Below, piece after piece: positions 1-13,200 of a stretch of 64,000 bases of DNA. The first letter of the stretch is position 1. Every line of letters starts with the position of its first letter. A program made the position numbers and the translations under genes. Origin of the DNA: Temnopleurus reevesii (taxonomy: Eukaryota > Echinodermata > Echinoidea > Temnopleuroida > Temnopleuridae); NCBI GenBank assembly GCA_036244855.1, contig BQKZ01004423.1, positions 26,093 through 90,092 of the forward strand, in the 5' to 3' direction. The notes beneath the pieces were generated by a model. It saw only the letters and a list, made by a program, of their open reading frames with translations. It was not told where the DNA came from and ran no database searches.

Positions 1-1076
1 TCATCTTCTCTTTATGAGCTTGGCTCTCCAGTATAGCAATAGGTACATGTTACCAGACCTGGGTCGAGTGCAGCAAATTGTGAATGAATTACTTGATAGA
101 GGAAATAAACACCATTTCAACTGTGACCCTCTCTCTGGAAGGCCCAAGTCAGATCCACTATATAACAACGCTTGTATTTCAGCAATATGAGGTTTGCTTG
201 ATAATCCTACGGTCACATACAATAATTGTCAATTCTCTTCCAGATGACAAATGCTTTCATCACAAGCCAATAAGTAAGTCATCACAAGTTTTTCTCTCTC
301 TTTTTTATCATATCATATTTGAGGGTTGCAGAAAAAAAATATTATCCAAGTATGGGTATTTGTATGTAGGCTTACCAACATGATGTTCAGTGTATGCCAC
401 ACTTCTCTGCGTCTCGATAGACCCAAAATCATTCAATGAAAATTCATCTTGTACAATCATTTTCTCAATACAAAATTCATACACATCTATTATCATTAGA
501 GAATATTCAGAACTGAAATTTCTAATGGCACTGTCCTTGACAATCATGATTATAATGATGGATTTGTAAATTAAAAATTTGAGTGAATTTTAAAGGTTGC
601 CATAACAATTCCACCTCCATCTGGCCTACCCATTGAACACAAAAGAAACCAATATTTTAATTTCCCTTTAATAACATGGACACAAAGAACCCTTGTATGA
701 CTAATTTTTACAAACATTCACTTACAAAAATATTAATATATTAAATCACACAGCCCATTGCACACATAAATTTGCTGACTTCTGTCTAACCCATCAAATT
801 TACGAATATTCATGAAAGTTCTGAAAAGAATGAAAGAAAAATTCCACAAATTGAAAGCGGCAGGGCAACAAACATCCATTGTACTGTAAATTCGTGAGGG
901 AAGTTCGAAACATCCCTCGTCTAATGCGACCTCAGACAAAACCAATTTTCAAAGCCTCAAACCACATGTTTTTTACATTTGACAAGGGGTGCGTTGGTTG
1001 TTCACCCCTACTTAGTAGGGGATAGAAGCGCAACCAAGTGGTTTTGCGGTCAGTGCTTCAATCAGACAATTATAGA
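1..1076. repeat. Near-identical copy of 13018-14089 (allelic misjoin or segmental duplication)
   Basis: The first 1076 bases match 13018-14089 with only a handful of differences: a G/A in the TCTCTGGAAGG stretch, A/T near 700, A/T near 790, and a 4-bp GTTG insertion near 1000. Identity is broken exactly at the N at 1078. The match begins at the first base of the window, so it may extend further left. It contains no coding exon. Confidence 0.95.
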
Positions 1077-1078
1077 AN

Positions 1079-1227
1079 GTCTCCTGTGTCTGTAGGTATT
1101 TGATGTATTCTTGATGTACTTTAGCTCGCTGGTTTCTGATTGGATGATTGTCTGTCCCTGGGGCGCCCTCTAGTGCCATGCGGATCTTGTGGGAGGTCGA
1201 GCGGAAGTTGTTGTTCATCTGTTGTAC
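1079..1227 (-). CDS. SKT-family gene exon, truncated at the N at 1078
   Basis: At least 149 nt remain, entering in phase 0 behind the acceptor GATACACAG. It encodes VQQMNNNFRSTSHKIRMALE, a short linker, and RAKVHQEYIKYLQTQE. The last part aligns with RVLVEQERQKYLHEEE of vertebrate SKT. The open frame stops abruptly at the N, beyond which the sequence is a copy of intron DNA from 13-14 kb. No donor site precedes the break, so the exon's 3' end and all later exons are missing from the window. Confidence 0.85.
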
Positions 1228-4200
1228 CTGTGTATCGAAGGGAATATTAAGGGAAAATAAAAATGTAAATTATGACAAATGTAATGATTAAGAAATGAAT
1301 AATCATTCATTGAGAAATCTTTTTCATTATTCATTGTGTTCAGCGTTATGATTGCAGGTTATAAATCAAACATGATCATTTTTGCAGTAATGTTTGCGTA
1401 TTAGAATCAAGAAAGCATTAAGAAAGAATGCTTTGGAACAACAATTTGGAATAACAATTCTTGTTAAAGCTTGTTCAATGAGTAAATCACACACTCAGGT
1501 ACAACTTACTGTATTTCCTGAAAAAAATTTCATCAGAGATGGTGAGAGTATCAATGTAAATGAAATTACAATAAACCCACATTTTAAAATGAATTATTAC
1601 AATCATACTTTCTTCCCTCCCCCATTCAAATAAAAAAGTACACCTAATTTCCAGATATTGATTCACGATTTCTTCAGTAGCAATTACATTGTTTAAAGAA
1701 ATATTACTCTAAAGTATGATGTGACACAGAGAAATCAAATTTTATCCTTACCATATTCAGATGCATTTTCCTGATCTGTTTGAGTTGCATACGGAGGTCT
1801 GTGCTACGATGCTTGAGCACCATGGCGCTACGTTGGACGTTCACACCAGCCGGATGTGGCTGTCCTCCCGGTCTACCAGCCAGGCTAGTCCCCGGGTGCG
1901 AGGAGGGTCGAGGAGACTGGGGCCCAGGGGGTCTCCCTTGCTGCTGCTGGGGGGTTGGGGTTCTGGATATTTGTTGCTGTGGAGTGGGTGTTCTGGGTTG
2001 TTGTGGATGTTGCTGTTGTTGTGGTTGAGGTTGTTGCTGGTGTTGGGGAGTTGGTGTTCGGGCTTGCACTGGGGTAGAGTCTAGGCAGGAAAAAAATAGT
2101 CTAATGAGAACATTTTTTTTTACAACATAAGGAATGAGAGAGAGAGAAAAGAAGAGAGGAGAAGAGAGATACACCTAGAAATACAATCAGACAGCTATAA
2201 ATAAAAAGACAATTGAATACCAAAATTTAAAAGATAGACAAAATTGATACAAAGTCTATCTCTTCCAAAGTTCTCCTTTTCTTGAATATCATCTCCCATT
2301 CAATATATCAAGATATGCATCAATGAATCAATGGACTGCATATAATTTGACAAAAAAACAATTGTGTTTTATATTGCAATATCCAGCAAATCAATAAGCC
2401 CAAAACTTATCCTTACAATCCCATTCAGACAGTCCTTAAATAGATTTGGGATACGATTATATACCTGTTCTCAAAGGTGGGGCTGGTCGATCCCCTGGCG
2501 GTCTTTGAGCAGCATCCTGGAATATAAGCAAATAGTACAATTCAATTCATTAGGTGAAATTGGGTATTCTGCCCTCTTGCATTTAAACATACATTATGGA
2601 ATGCAATATTCTAAATGTGCAGTCGTGATTATAGGAGGAAAAGTAAAGTTGCACAAGACAGAATCAAGCTTCAAAATCTTAAGCGTAATAATTTGGTCAT
2701 TCTTTTGAAGCTCCTATCTTCAAATTATCCCTTAATTTTATTTTTATGTAAAAACAACGTTGACTGTAGAAATTAATAATAGGAAACAAAGATTCAGTAT
2801 CAATTGGATAATAATGTGCAAAATCAATTTTGATGGCAGCAGTGGGATTGGGAGATCCTTTGAGAACTAGCCCATTGACTAGCACACAGAGTAAAATTGG
2901 CATATAATTTGTATAGGGAATATCCTTAATCTGTAGAAAACACATTTAAGTGATGAGGATGGTTAGAATATAATTACATCTTTTTAGAGTATAAAAATTG
3001 TGTCACCTACTAATCATAACAAGGTATGTCTAACAATATTTTCAAATATTATGCATGCCAGTGACTGGCAGAGGTAGAGGGATAGAGAGAAAGAGATGGT
3101 CAATGGCAGCACTAAACAACAACAATATAAAACTTGTAAACAATTACCTGTGGAGAGCGCCCTTGTCTTTGTGGCGTACCATTGTGCGTCCCGATGACTG
3201 AACGAACCATGCCGGCAAGATTGGCTATCTGCTGCTCCATCGCAGAGATCCTTTCGCTATCAAAGAATTTGTTTTAATAACAGTCATTATTTGATATAGC
3301 AGCAAAATATATCAGTCATCATCGATATACATACACCAAAGACTATGGGGTGTTGTTCAAAAGTTGCAATTGATTGCAAATCAACTGCAAATCAGTCGCA
3401 AATTGTATCGTGCATTTTCATTCGCGCATGATATGCACTTCTAACAAAACGCACATAAAACAATGATTTTGATTGGCACGTTCCAATCAACTGCAACTTG
3501 CTATCAATTGCAACGTTTGAACAAAACCCCCCTATGAATGATATTAGGGTATAGACAATTAAAATTATTAAAAAAATTCTGTGAAAATGAAATGGGAAAT
3601 TTAATAATGATCATTTAACACAAATACAGGCGAATGGAAATAAAATGGGGAAAAAATAGGATAAGTGGAAAGAAATATGGGGACCACTTTTAATGGAGAC
3701 ACTTATTATTTTGAAAAATAAAAAATGACAACAAGTGAGAAAATTGACAAAGTTAAACACTGAAGGATCACCAATGAACTTGAAGTCAAATGTTACATTT
3801 TAGAAAAGCCCATTAATGAAATGATACACAAAATGATAGCAAAAAATCTTTACGCAAGTTTGGCAACTCTTATTAATTCAACAGATCACAACACTACATA
3901 AGTTAAAGAGCAGCATTTCAATGATTTTTTACAAAAATTATATAACCATTCATTTCATATACAACTTGTTTCTGATGTATGCTTAAATTGTATTTGTCAC
4001 TTAAACACCAGCATTGCATTTAGCTTTCAAATTTTGTTTTCATGCTAAAAAATAACAAACAAGCCAATTTTTAAAATACCCCAATACTCTTAGTTTGATA
4101 TATTATGCTTACACCCAGAAAATCTCCTTTTTCACGGATTTCAAACAAAAGTGTCATCTTTCTAAATAATGCCCTTAGCCGAGTACACCTGCAATGCCCA

Positions 4201-7200
4201 ATACTTCTGCCATACCATGGGCCTGTAACATAAAGGAGATACGATAAACTGAAAATTAATCGTATCTTTATGGTACACGTTTTGCCATAGACTTACGATT
4301 AATATTTATCGTAAGTTTAATTGCATCTTTTATGTTACAGGCCCCATAATACATTTGGTACCATGACCACAATCCTACTAACCCAACCACATCTTAATAC
4401 TGAGCATTTGCTTTACAACGCGGGCACTCTTTTAAAAAGTTAGATCTCTGGGCGACCAAATGGAAGTTAATATGCTCTGGAATAGAAGTGAAAAAGATAA
4501 TTACTTTATTTGATAATTAAACCTTGTTTGTAGAAGCATTTACAATCATTTTGTCTAGAAAACAACAACCTTTGCAAATGCTTTAATGACCGTTTTGGCC
4601 GTCCATAAATTTAACGTTGTAAATAGCGGTCGCTTTGCAAAATGAAAGCCCAGTAATATCTGTTACAAACCATAATACCCTACAGTGTCATATCCCGACT
4701 ACAGCACAACCCTAATACCCGCTTGCACCCAAGTACCCCTTACACCATTTATACCACTACCCTTCCCTAATACGTTATCGAAACCCCAATACAGCGAAAC
4801 CTCTTTATAACGAGGTCCTTGGGACCATGAAAATGACCTTGTTATATCAGGTTCCTCACAATATGAGGGTAAAAAAACAAAGAACTATGAAGAACTGGGA
4901 CCAATCAAATCACCTTGATATAACAGGTATCTCACTATATCCGACCTCTTTATAACGAGGTTCCACTGTATCTCTATCCTGCCAGATTAATCCTACCTTT
5001 CCCTTAAACACCTACCACAACTTGTTACCTCATCATTGCCAAATTGCCTACCGACCTTAACACATTGACCACTGGAACCGGTTAGGTCCTGCACAAAGTC
5101 TATGAGAATCACAGAATTAAATAGTCAATGGGTCAAGTGGAGACTGGCAGGTGTACAAGGAGCACCTAATATACAGTTCCAACCCCCTAATAACCCCACC
5201 ATGCTTCCACATCAAACACGTATTCCACAGCCTACCTTGTGCCTTCCTCCCCTGGCGGGAGTCTGTTGGGAGTACGAGGGGCAGGCTGGGAGAAAGGTCG
5301 AGCACCAGGGTGGACGCCAGGTCTCGCTCCAACAGCGCCCTCTGTTGATGGAGCGCTTTGAGGTCTAGGGAAGGATTAGTAAACACAAACGCAGAAGCAG
5401 TTGGATTTCGTACAAGCATGCCAAGCATCAATACCAATATTATAACATTTACATAATAAACACTCAAATATATGGGTTAAAAGGTTAGATTTAGAAACCA
5501 TTGTTATGATAACACAATATAAACTATTTCCGTAAAATAAAGTGGGTGATAGATAATAGATCCGTACGCCATGTATTTGACTTTGCAGACACAACAATCA
5601 CAAGTTGGTACCGATTTTAATAGCATTTCAAAGGACTATTGAAACGGCATTTGACTTAATTTTTCGGAAATAGTTTATATTGCGTTTAATATCAAACCTT
5701 TGAACATAAAGAAATTTCAATTTACACATTACAAGCAACATATAATTTCAATTCCCAATCAACTTTGCATTGAAACAGTTGGCATTTTCATTAAAAACCA
5801 TCTCAGTAGTAAATCACATGGACTTTTTACCAAAGTTAGTTTTGATCCATTCTTTCATTCCAACAGAAGCCAGCCTCACAAACCATTCAGGATTCCCTGA
5901 CATAGCAACATATCATGCATGCAAGCACCAAAATCAACACCTGATAGTTTTCATTTCTAATCCAACTTAGTTTATATTCAAGACAGGTCCATAAACTTAA
6001 GATGCCAACCTTAAGGAATATGCATAAGGATAGAAATTAATATCACAAAACAGCTGATCCAAACGTATCTATAAACGTGCTTCATCTTATGAGAAAATAA
6101 TTTGTTCAGCTGTTTGGTGATTCGTATTTCAATCTCTCTCCTTAGTCTGCAGGTAAAGACACTTGAAAAACTAAAGTTTTCCACAATGTACATAGTGCAT
6201 AATCAAGAGTCTGCATTTTTAGACTACTTTACTTCATTCTGATGGCCTTGCAAATAGAAAAAGACAATGCAGCCTGTAATTTCAGACTCTGTATCATGCA
6301 CTGTACAAAATGCAAGACCGAAGTCCAATAGTCTGTACCTAGAAGACCGATCTCTTTTCATGCATATTCACAGATGTTGGCATCTCTGCAATAAAGGAAG
6401 GGCGCAAAAAAAAATAACTTGAATAAATGATACTTGTAGGGAAATAGCACCTTTGATGATCCCTACATAATATACCCTATAATGCCTCGCTCACCTGCCA
6501 TGGCTAATCAAGGTGCCATCATGACTACCGTCTTTTTGAAGAGGGGGCTGCCGAGAACAGTCTTCACTTTAAAAGTGTTAATTTGGGGGTGAGTCCCAAG
6601 TCGAGGGGATCACCTATATGGGGGTGACCCATTAAAAAACCAGTGATAAACCTTGCCTATATGCTCACCTGCCATGGCTAGTAAAGGTGCCATCGTGACT
6701 ACCATGCCGCCTGAGAGGGGGCTGCCCCCGATGCTGTGGTCCCATACCATTGGGGATGGGCTGTCTCATCCCTGGGGCTCCGTTCCTTGGGAGGGTGCCA
6801 TGCTGGGCTCCCTGGGGTCTGCCGGGTGGGGTCTGGTGGTGGTGCTGGGGTGGGGGGCCTCGCTGGCGGGGCTGACCGTTGGGCATGGGAGCTGACATCA
6901 CCTGGTTCTGGATCACCTTTGTTACTGTAAAGTAAAGAGAACGAGTAAAATGATTTAATAACTTTACATTGATCATCATAGAAAAGCATGTGTATAATTT
7001 GTATGAAGTTATCTCTGCGTTATAAGTATCTAAAAGTTTTTATTGGGATTCAAAGCTGGCAAGATTTAATAATGTATTTTAGAAACAAAAGAAATTAGCA
7101 GAATTATAGAACCATAAAAGTAGATTAATATTTCAGAGCGATATATTCAAAAGAATTTCCCACTCTTTTTGCACTCACTTAAAGCTGAGTTAGTTGGTTT

Positions 7201-10200
7201 AATTCACAATATGGTCAAGATCATGCTTTTTAATGTGGTCCTGTTCACTTGATCGCCGAAGGAGTGCAAGGAATCATTAGAACTTTTCAAGGAGGAAAAT
7301 AATTGCTAGCTTTTAAACAAAATCTTACCTGGAGTTGTGCTCCTTGATACCATATCCCCACTGGATGGCCGACTGCCAGGCCTACTACCTCCATCCACCA
7401 CCGATGGTCCACCCCTAGGGTGCTGGCGGGGCATGGTAGCACTCCCTCCTTGGGGCCTAGGGGAGCCCATACCACCCCCTCCACCACCATCATGCTGGGA
7501 GGGTGGGGGCATCCGACGAGGCATGGTGGCGCTCCCATGGGGGTGTTGCCCCTGGTTAGGGTGGGGTTGCCCTCGCCTCCCGTAGGGGCTCTGGGGGTGG
7601 GGTCCACCTTGTCCTTGGGGCCCCCTGGTGACTGGGCCACTCAGGGTAGCCCTCTCTGGAGTCATACGCTGGAAGGCTTGGGTGTGGGCTGCAGGCCGCT
7701 GGAGGGTTGCGCTTGAACGCTCCGGTACTCCGCGGCGGAAATTTTCCTAAAAGAGCACATAAAGAGGTGTGAAATCAATGAAAATTGGCAATATTACAAT
7801 TTATCTATAACATGGGAATCATTAATAATGCCATGATATATTTAATATATTTTTACATTTGGAAATATCTTTATTTGAATTGATTCAGTAATGTAATTAT
7901 ATACTATACTATAGATTGAAATCTAACACACTTAGGGGGTGTTGCTCAAAAGTTGCTATTGATCGCAAGTTGCAGTTGATCGGAACGCGCCAATCAAAAT
8001 CATTGTTTCATGCGCGTGTTGTTAAATGAGCATACCGTGCGCGAATGAAAATGCGCGTTACAATTGGCAAAGTTGCTGTAGTGATTTGCAGTTGATTTTG
8101 AGCAACACCCCATTAGAGTGTGCTGCTAGTAAGTTTCAATTTATTGCCAATCAACTGCAAATCAGTTGCATATTCATTTCCATTCCTAAAATGTTTGCGG
8201 TTCTGACAAGAAGGGCATGAAACAATGATTTTAACTGTTATTTGCAATTGAGGACAACTTTCTTGCAACACCCATTGAAAGTTCTAATTCTATGGTCACA
8301 AATGTGGAGTATTGGTCATACTGTTCTTATAATCATACTGCTTTAATTGCTTGAAACAAATTTATTTGCTTCATCCCCAATATTCAAGGTATTTCTTCTT
8401 TTCTTCATATGACAAATGATAAACTGCACACTTTAATCATTTCAACCAATATCTTCCCTAAAATATATACAAGGGCAAGAAGAAAATTATTACCAGTGAT
8501 TGCGATTGTGGCTTCTTCTCTGGAGAAGGGTTGAGGTTCCCTGCAGCTGGAGCCTGTTTGGCGCCCTCGCCCTCCATCGATTTGAAATGCATATTACGAG
8601 GGACCGTCATGGTATTATATCGATTCTTCCTCACATCCCTCTTCTGGTGGTCGACCTCAGGTTCGGAGTAGTAGTCAAGTTCGACGGGGGTGGAGGTGGT
8701 GCTGCGAGGGGAGGAGGGGCCGGGGGCGTTGGGGTCCTCCACGAACCCAGGCTCGTAGATTTTCAGGACAGTGCGGTCTTGAATTTCGCTATGTAAAGGC
8801 AGATAGATGTCATGATAAGTATCTATAATACTGCAAACATGATAAACAAACTTCAAAAGAAATATACCTTTTCCCACTTCCTTCGCGAGAGCAACGCATT
8901 ATGTACAGACAATTCCTTGCAGTAAGCTTTGTTGATTACAGCATGATCACGTTGCTGATCCAAATCAACAAGCTTTCTGAGTGCTAATCTTATTTTACTC
9001 TTTTTGGATTGTAAATTATTATTCACATTTTACAACATTGTTAATTATATACTTGCAGATATCAAGAGCATCACAAACATCATAACCTTTTTTAGAGATG
9101 ACTTGGCATTGTTAAATATTACCTTTTAAAACATCTGGGAGTATATGATATTTTACTTTTGTAATAAAATTTTCGCTGCATCATTTCACTTACGCTGTAT
9201 CCTCCAATTCATAGAATATCTCTGTAGTTGGATCCTTGATATAGATCTTCCTGACAGGTTGTTCCAGCATCTCCATGTTGAGTTGCTTTGGGAATGCTCG
9301 GACGTACAGCGCCCTCACTGTGTCAATGCCGGTTACCTCGTTAGGCATTAGCCCTCGCTTGGTCTCGTTTTTGTACTGGAGATAGACGAGACCTGCAGAA
9401 AAGAAGAAAAAATGAAATTGTCCAATGCTGGTTAAACTGCACAATTTATAAATTATGTATCTTGAATCTTTTCCTATATACAAAAATCAAACATCATTTG
9501 GGGAATTTGTAGAAAGGAGGATGGGCAGACGAATGGAGAATGGGAATGAAGATAAATAAAAGTAGGGAAAGGAAGGAGAAATGAATGTATTATACACTTA
9601 TATTTCAAGAAAAAGTTTCTTGATGCTGTTCAATATTTCACATAATAAGTTCAAGACTATTTAACTCTGTATAAAAAAAATGAAGAAGAGTTCACAACTC
9701 GATAAGAATCAGCACTTCTCTTTGGTCTAATTGCTCTTATTTTATTTGGAGGAGAGGGCAAAGGCAACAGTAGAAGAGAATTTCTTCTCTACCTTGCGGT
9801 CTTTCTTTGGTCATATTAACCGCTGGCCTAATGACCGACATACTCCACTTTTGACGACCACCTCTTGAGGTGCCAGAAAAGAGAAGGGAAAAGGTACGGC
9901 ACGAAAGGGAAGAAAGAGTAGCAGGCCAAAAAATTGAAAAATTGAAACACATTTCCTGTCTTACCTAGCGGCCTTTCTTTCGTCATATTGACCGCTGGCC
10001 TAATGACCGGCATGCTGGCTCTCAGACGACCAACTCTTGAGGTGCCAGAAAAGAGAAGGGAAAGATACGGCAAGAAAGGGAAGAAAGAGTAGCAGGCCAA
10101 AAACTTGAACCACATTTTTTGTCTTACCCAGCGGTCTTTCCTTGGTCATATTGACTGCTGGCCTAATGACCAGCATCATGGACCTTAGATGACCAACTCT

Positions 10201-13200
10201 ATCAAGAAGCCTATAAGAGGGAAAGAAGGCAATGAAAGTAGAGAGAGAACAAGACCAGCAAGGATAGCACACTTCTCTTTAGTTTTTATCTCAACTCTTA
10301 CCTAGTGGCCTTTCTTTGGTCATGTTGACCGCTGGCCTAATGACCGGCATACTGGCCCTCAAACGACCCCCTCTTGTAAAGCCTGTCGCCTCTGTATTGA
10401 TCTCCGACATGGTGTCCATATTATCCATGTTGTCTAGATCCGTCTCACAGAATACGCCATTGCTGATCGGTGCCTGAAAAATGGGAAAAGGGGGGGAATA
10501 TGTTAAGTTATTGAGATCGACTGACATAATGGTAGGCTGCAATTTTCAGTAAATTTTTCACAATTTGGAAGATGTTTGATACTGATTTTGTCCATCTCTC
10601 TTGTCCTGGCAGTTACATTGTAATATACCAAAATTGAGGTTTGTTTGGAAGATGTTTGTACACAAGTCTGGAGGCATTAATAATCGAGAACTCTAGTTAA
10701 TTCATGTTAATGAAATTAACAAAAAAATTACCACAAAAATTTTAACATATGTATATTTAGTTTATATGAATAATTGTTAACATTGAATAAAGACATAAAC
10801 AGAAATATATGCACATCAAGTTTCTTCCTTGAAATTGTATAGAAATCATAATATTTATCTTATTGTTGTCAATTGGAAATATAACCATGTTTGATGTGTG
10901 GAATAACTACATAAAAACACAGATGATTAAAAAGGAGGAAAAAAGATTTCAACAAAAAAATAAAAAAGGAGGAAAAGGGGTTGATGATTGAAGGAGAATA
11001 AGATGGAGGCTGTGGAGGCTGGGATATTAAGTGAAATTAGGAAATTAAGAAATTGTTCCTGTAGAAGGGAGGTAGAGAGAGAGAGAGAGGGAAAGAATAA
11101 AAGAAAAAATGAGAGAAAGAAATGAGATTTGATGGGAGAGAGTGGGGTGGAGAGGGCGATGAGAATCTGCATTCTCCATGGGGAGCCAAACTCCATTCAG
11201 GCATCATGTATTGTGCTTCTGTTACCATAGCAATGCACCATTACATGAGAGCCATATGGAGATATTGTATACACTACGGGCCTATACAGTGCAGTGAATA
11301 CATGAGTCTACAATTCATTTACATATTGCAATATGCGCAGCGCTGTAAACATATAATGTGTTTTTTATCCAAATAATCCAAATAATTACAAAATGTTGGC
11401 TGTACATGTCAATGACGTTCAAATGAATAAATTCCAAATTCCAAATTCCAATCAGAACAAAATGTTGGCTGTACATGTCAATGACGTTCAAATGAATAAA
11501 TTCCAAATTCCAAATTCCATGCAATTGAAATGCAAGTGTATTTTGCAAATAAAAAAAAAGCTCAATACCTTACACACTTACAGACAGTGATGTTTTAAAA
11601 TCATATATGATCAACTCTATCAATAAAATTTGAACTTCTCCAAGTCGAATAATTGGCTAACAGATCATAAAATCATTAACAAATTTGTATGGTCCAAACA
11701 CATTCAGAGTTACCTGCATTTTCAAAGGAATATGAAGTGGAAGCCTTTATACTGTAAATGTAATACAAAATATAAATGGAAGTACACACTTCTTGATTTT
11801 CAATGCCATCAAACAGGATATTCATAAGAACAAACAAAATAAAAAGCTTAAAATATTATCATTCCAGACTAAGATAACACAGCGGAGATATGACTTACAA
11901 TATACAATGCACTATATCTACACATCTCTGCCCAAGCGAGCTGTGTTTAAAAGCATTGAATCCGATATTGATTTTTTCATTCATAGTAATCTTTTCATGG
12001 TCAGATAACACATAGGGTATTTAATAGAGTATGAAGGAATATTTAATCAGTCTTCAAGCCCAGACCCCATAATTTTCATTACAATAACAAAGTCTGTATA
12101 ATCTAAAATGCATATTAGATTATACACCCCCATGCATAAGGTCTTTTCTAACACAGACGATTTTGCTACAGCTAGCTTTACTCCATACTTACTAATTTTC
12201 TAATTTTTCTAATACTAATTTTCATTACAATAACAAAGTCTGTATAATCTAAAATGCATATTAGATTATACACGGCCATGCATAAGGTCTTTTCTAACAC
12301 AGACGATTTTGCTACAGCTAGCTTTACTCCATACTTAAAGAATTAATGGATTGAAAAGTCAAAACTAGGGTCTGTGATCAAAGACTACATTAAAATGTGT
12401 GGGAGTGAATCGGAGGTGAATGACACATTTCAAACACCTTTAGATGTTTTGGAGATCACGTATTTGCCAGACCGCAAATTTCAAAAGAAAAGGGCATGAC
12501 TTCTTGGCAATTCTACTCCATTTTGAAAGTAAATATGCAAGGTATTTTGTAATAAAGCAAATTTAAAATGTATTCCATCAATAATAGACTCTGAAATTCA
12601 ATATGTATTCTACCTTCCTGTTATATGTATAATGATTAAGAGCTTTAACAAAAACATTATTTACATGTCAGGGTGCTACAAGAATGTTTGGCACCACTTG
12701 CCAGACAGCACAAGTCGCTTCTCAAATTAATGACCCCAACACAATTTCTATATGTCTTTTTGGGCAAGTGACAATCTTATTTACTTGCCAAATGGCTCAA
12801 TTTTTTTGCCCTGGGCATTCGGGCAAGTGGGTTTCTTGCGCCCTGCATGTTTCTGATGAAGCCAGTGCGGTAAGCTGTGATTAAATGTGTATGCCTATGT
12901 GATCTAAAATTTTAAAAATGTCCAGTTTATATTTCAATATGAAATACAACAAATATTCACAACACAATTCCAATGAATCTAGATTAATACAACTGAAAGC
13001 TTGTCATCAAACATGTATCATCTTCTCTTTATGAGCTTGGCTCTCCAGTATAGCAATAGGTACATGTTACCAGACCTGGGTCGAGTGCAGCAAATTGTGA
13101 ATGAATTACTTGATAGAGGAAATAAACACCATTTCAACTGTGACCCTCTCTCTGAAAGGCCCAAGTCAGATCCACTATATAACAACGCTTGTATTTCAGC

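Noticed and set aside
1761..2084. Plus-strand Leu/Gly/Cys-rich frame of 107 codons
   Set aside because: It is the antisense shadow of the RTPTPQ/polyQ exon.
6653..7716. Plus-strand Gly/Trp/Pro-rich frames
   Set aside because: They are antisense shadows of the Pro/Gly-rich exons 6669-6924 and 7329-7746, which have the splice sites and phase continuity.
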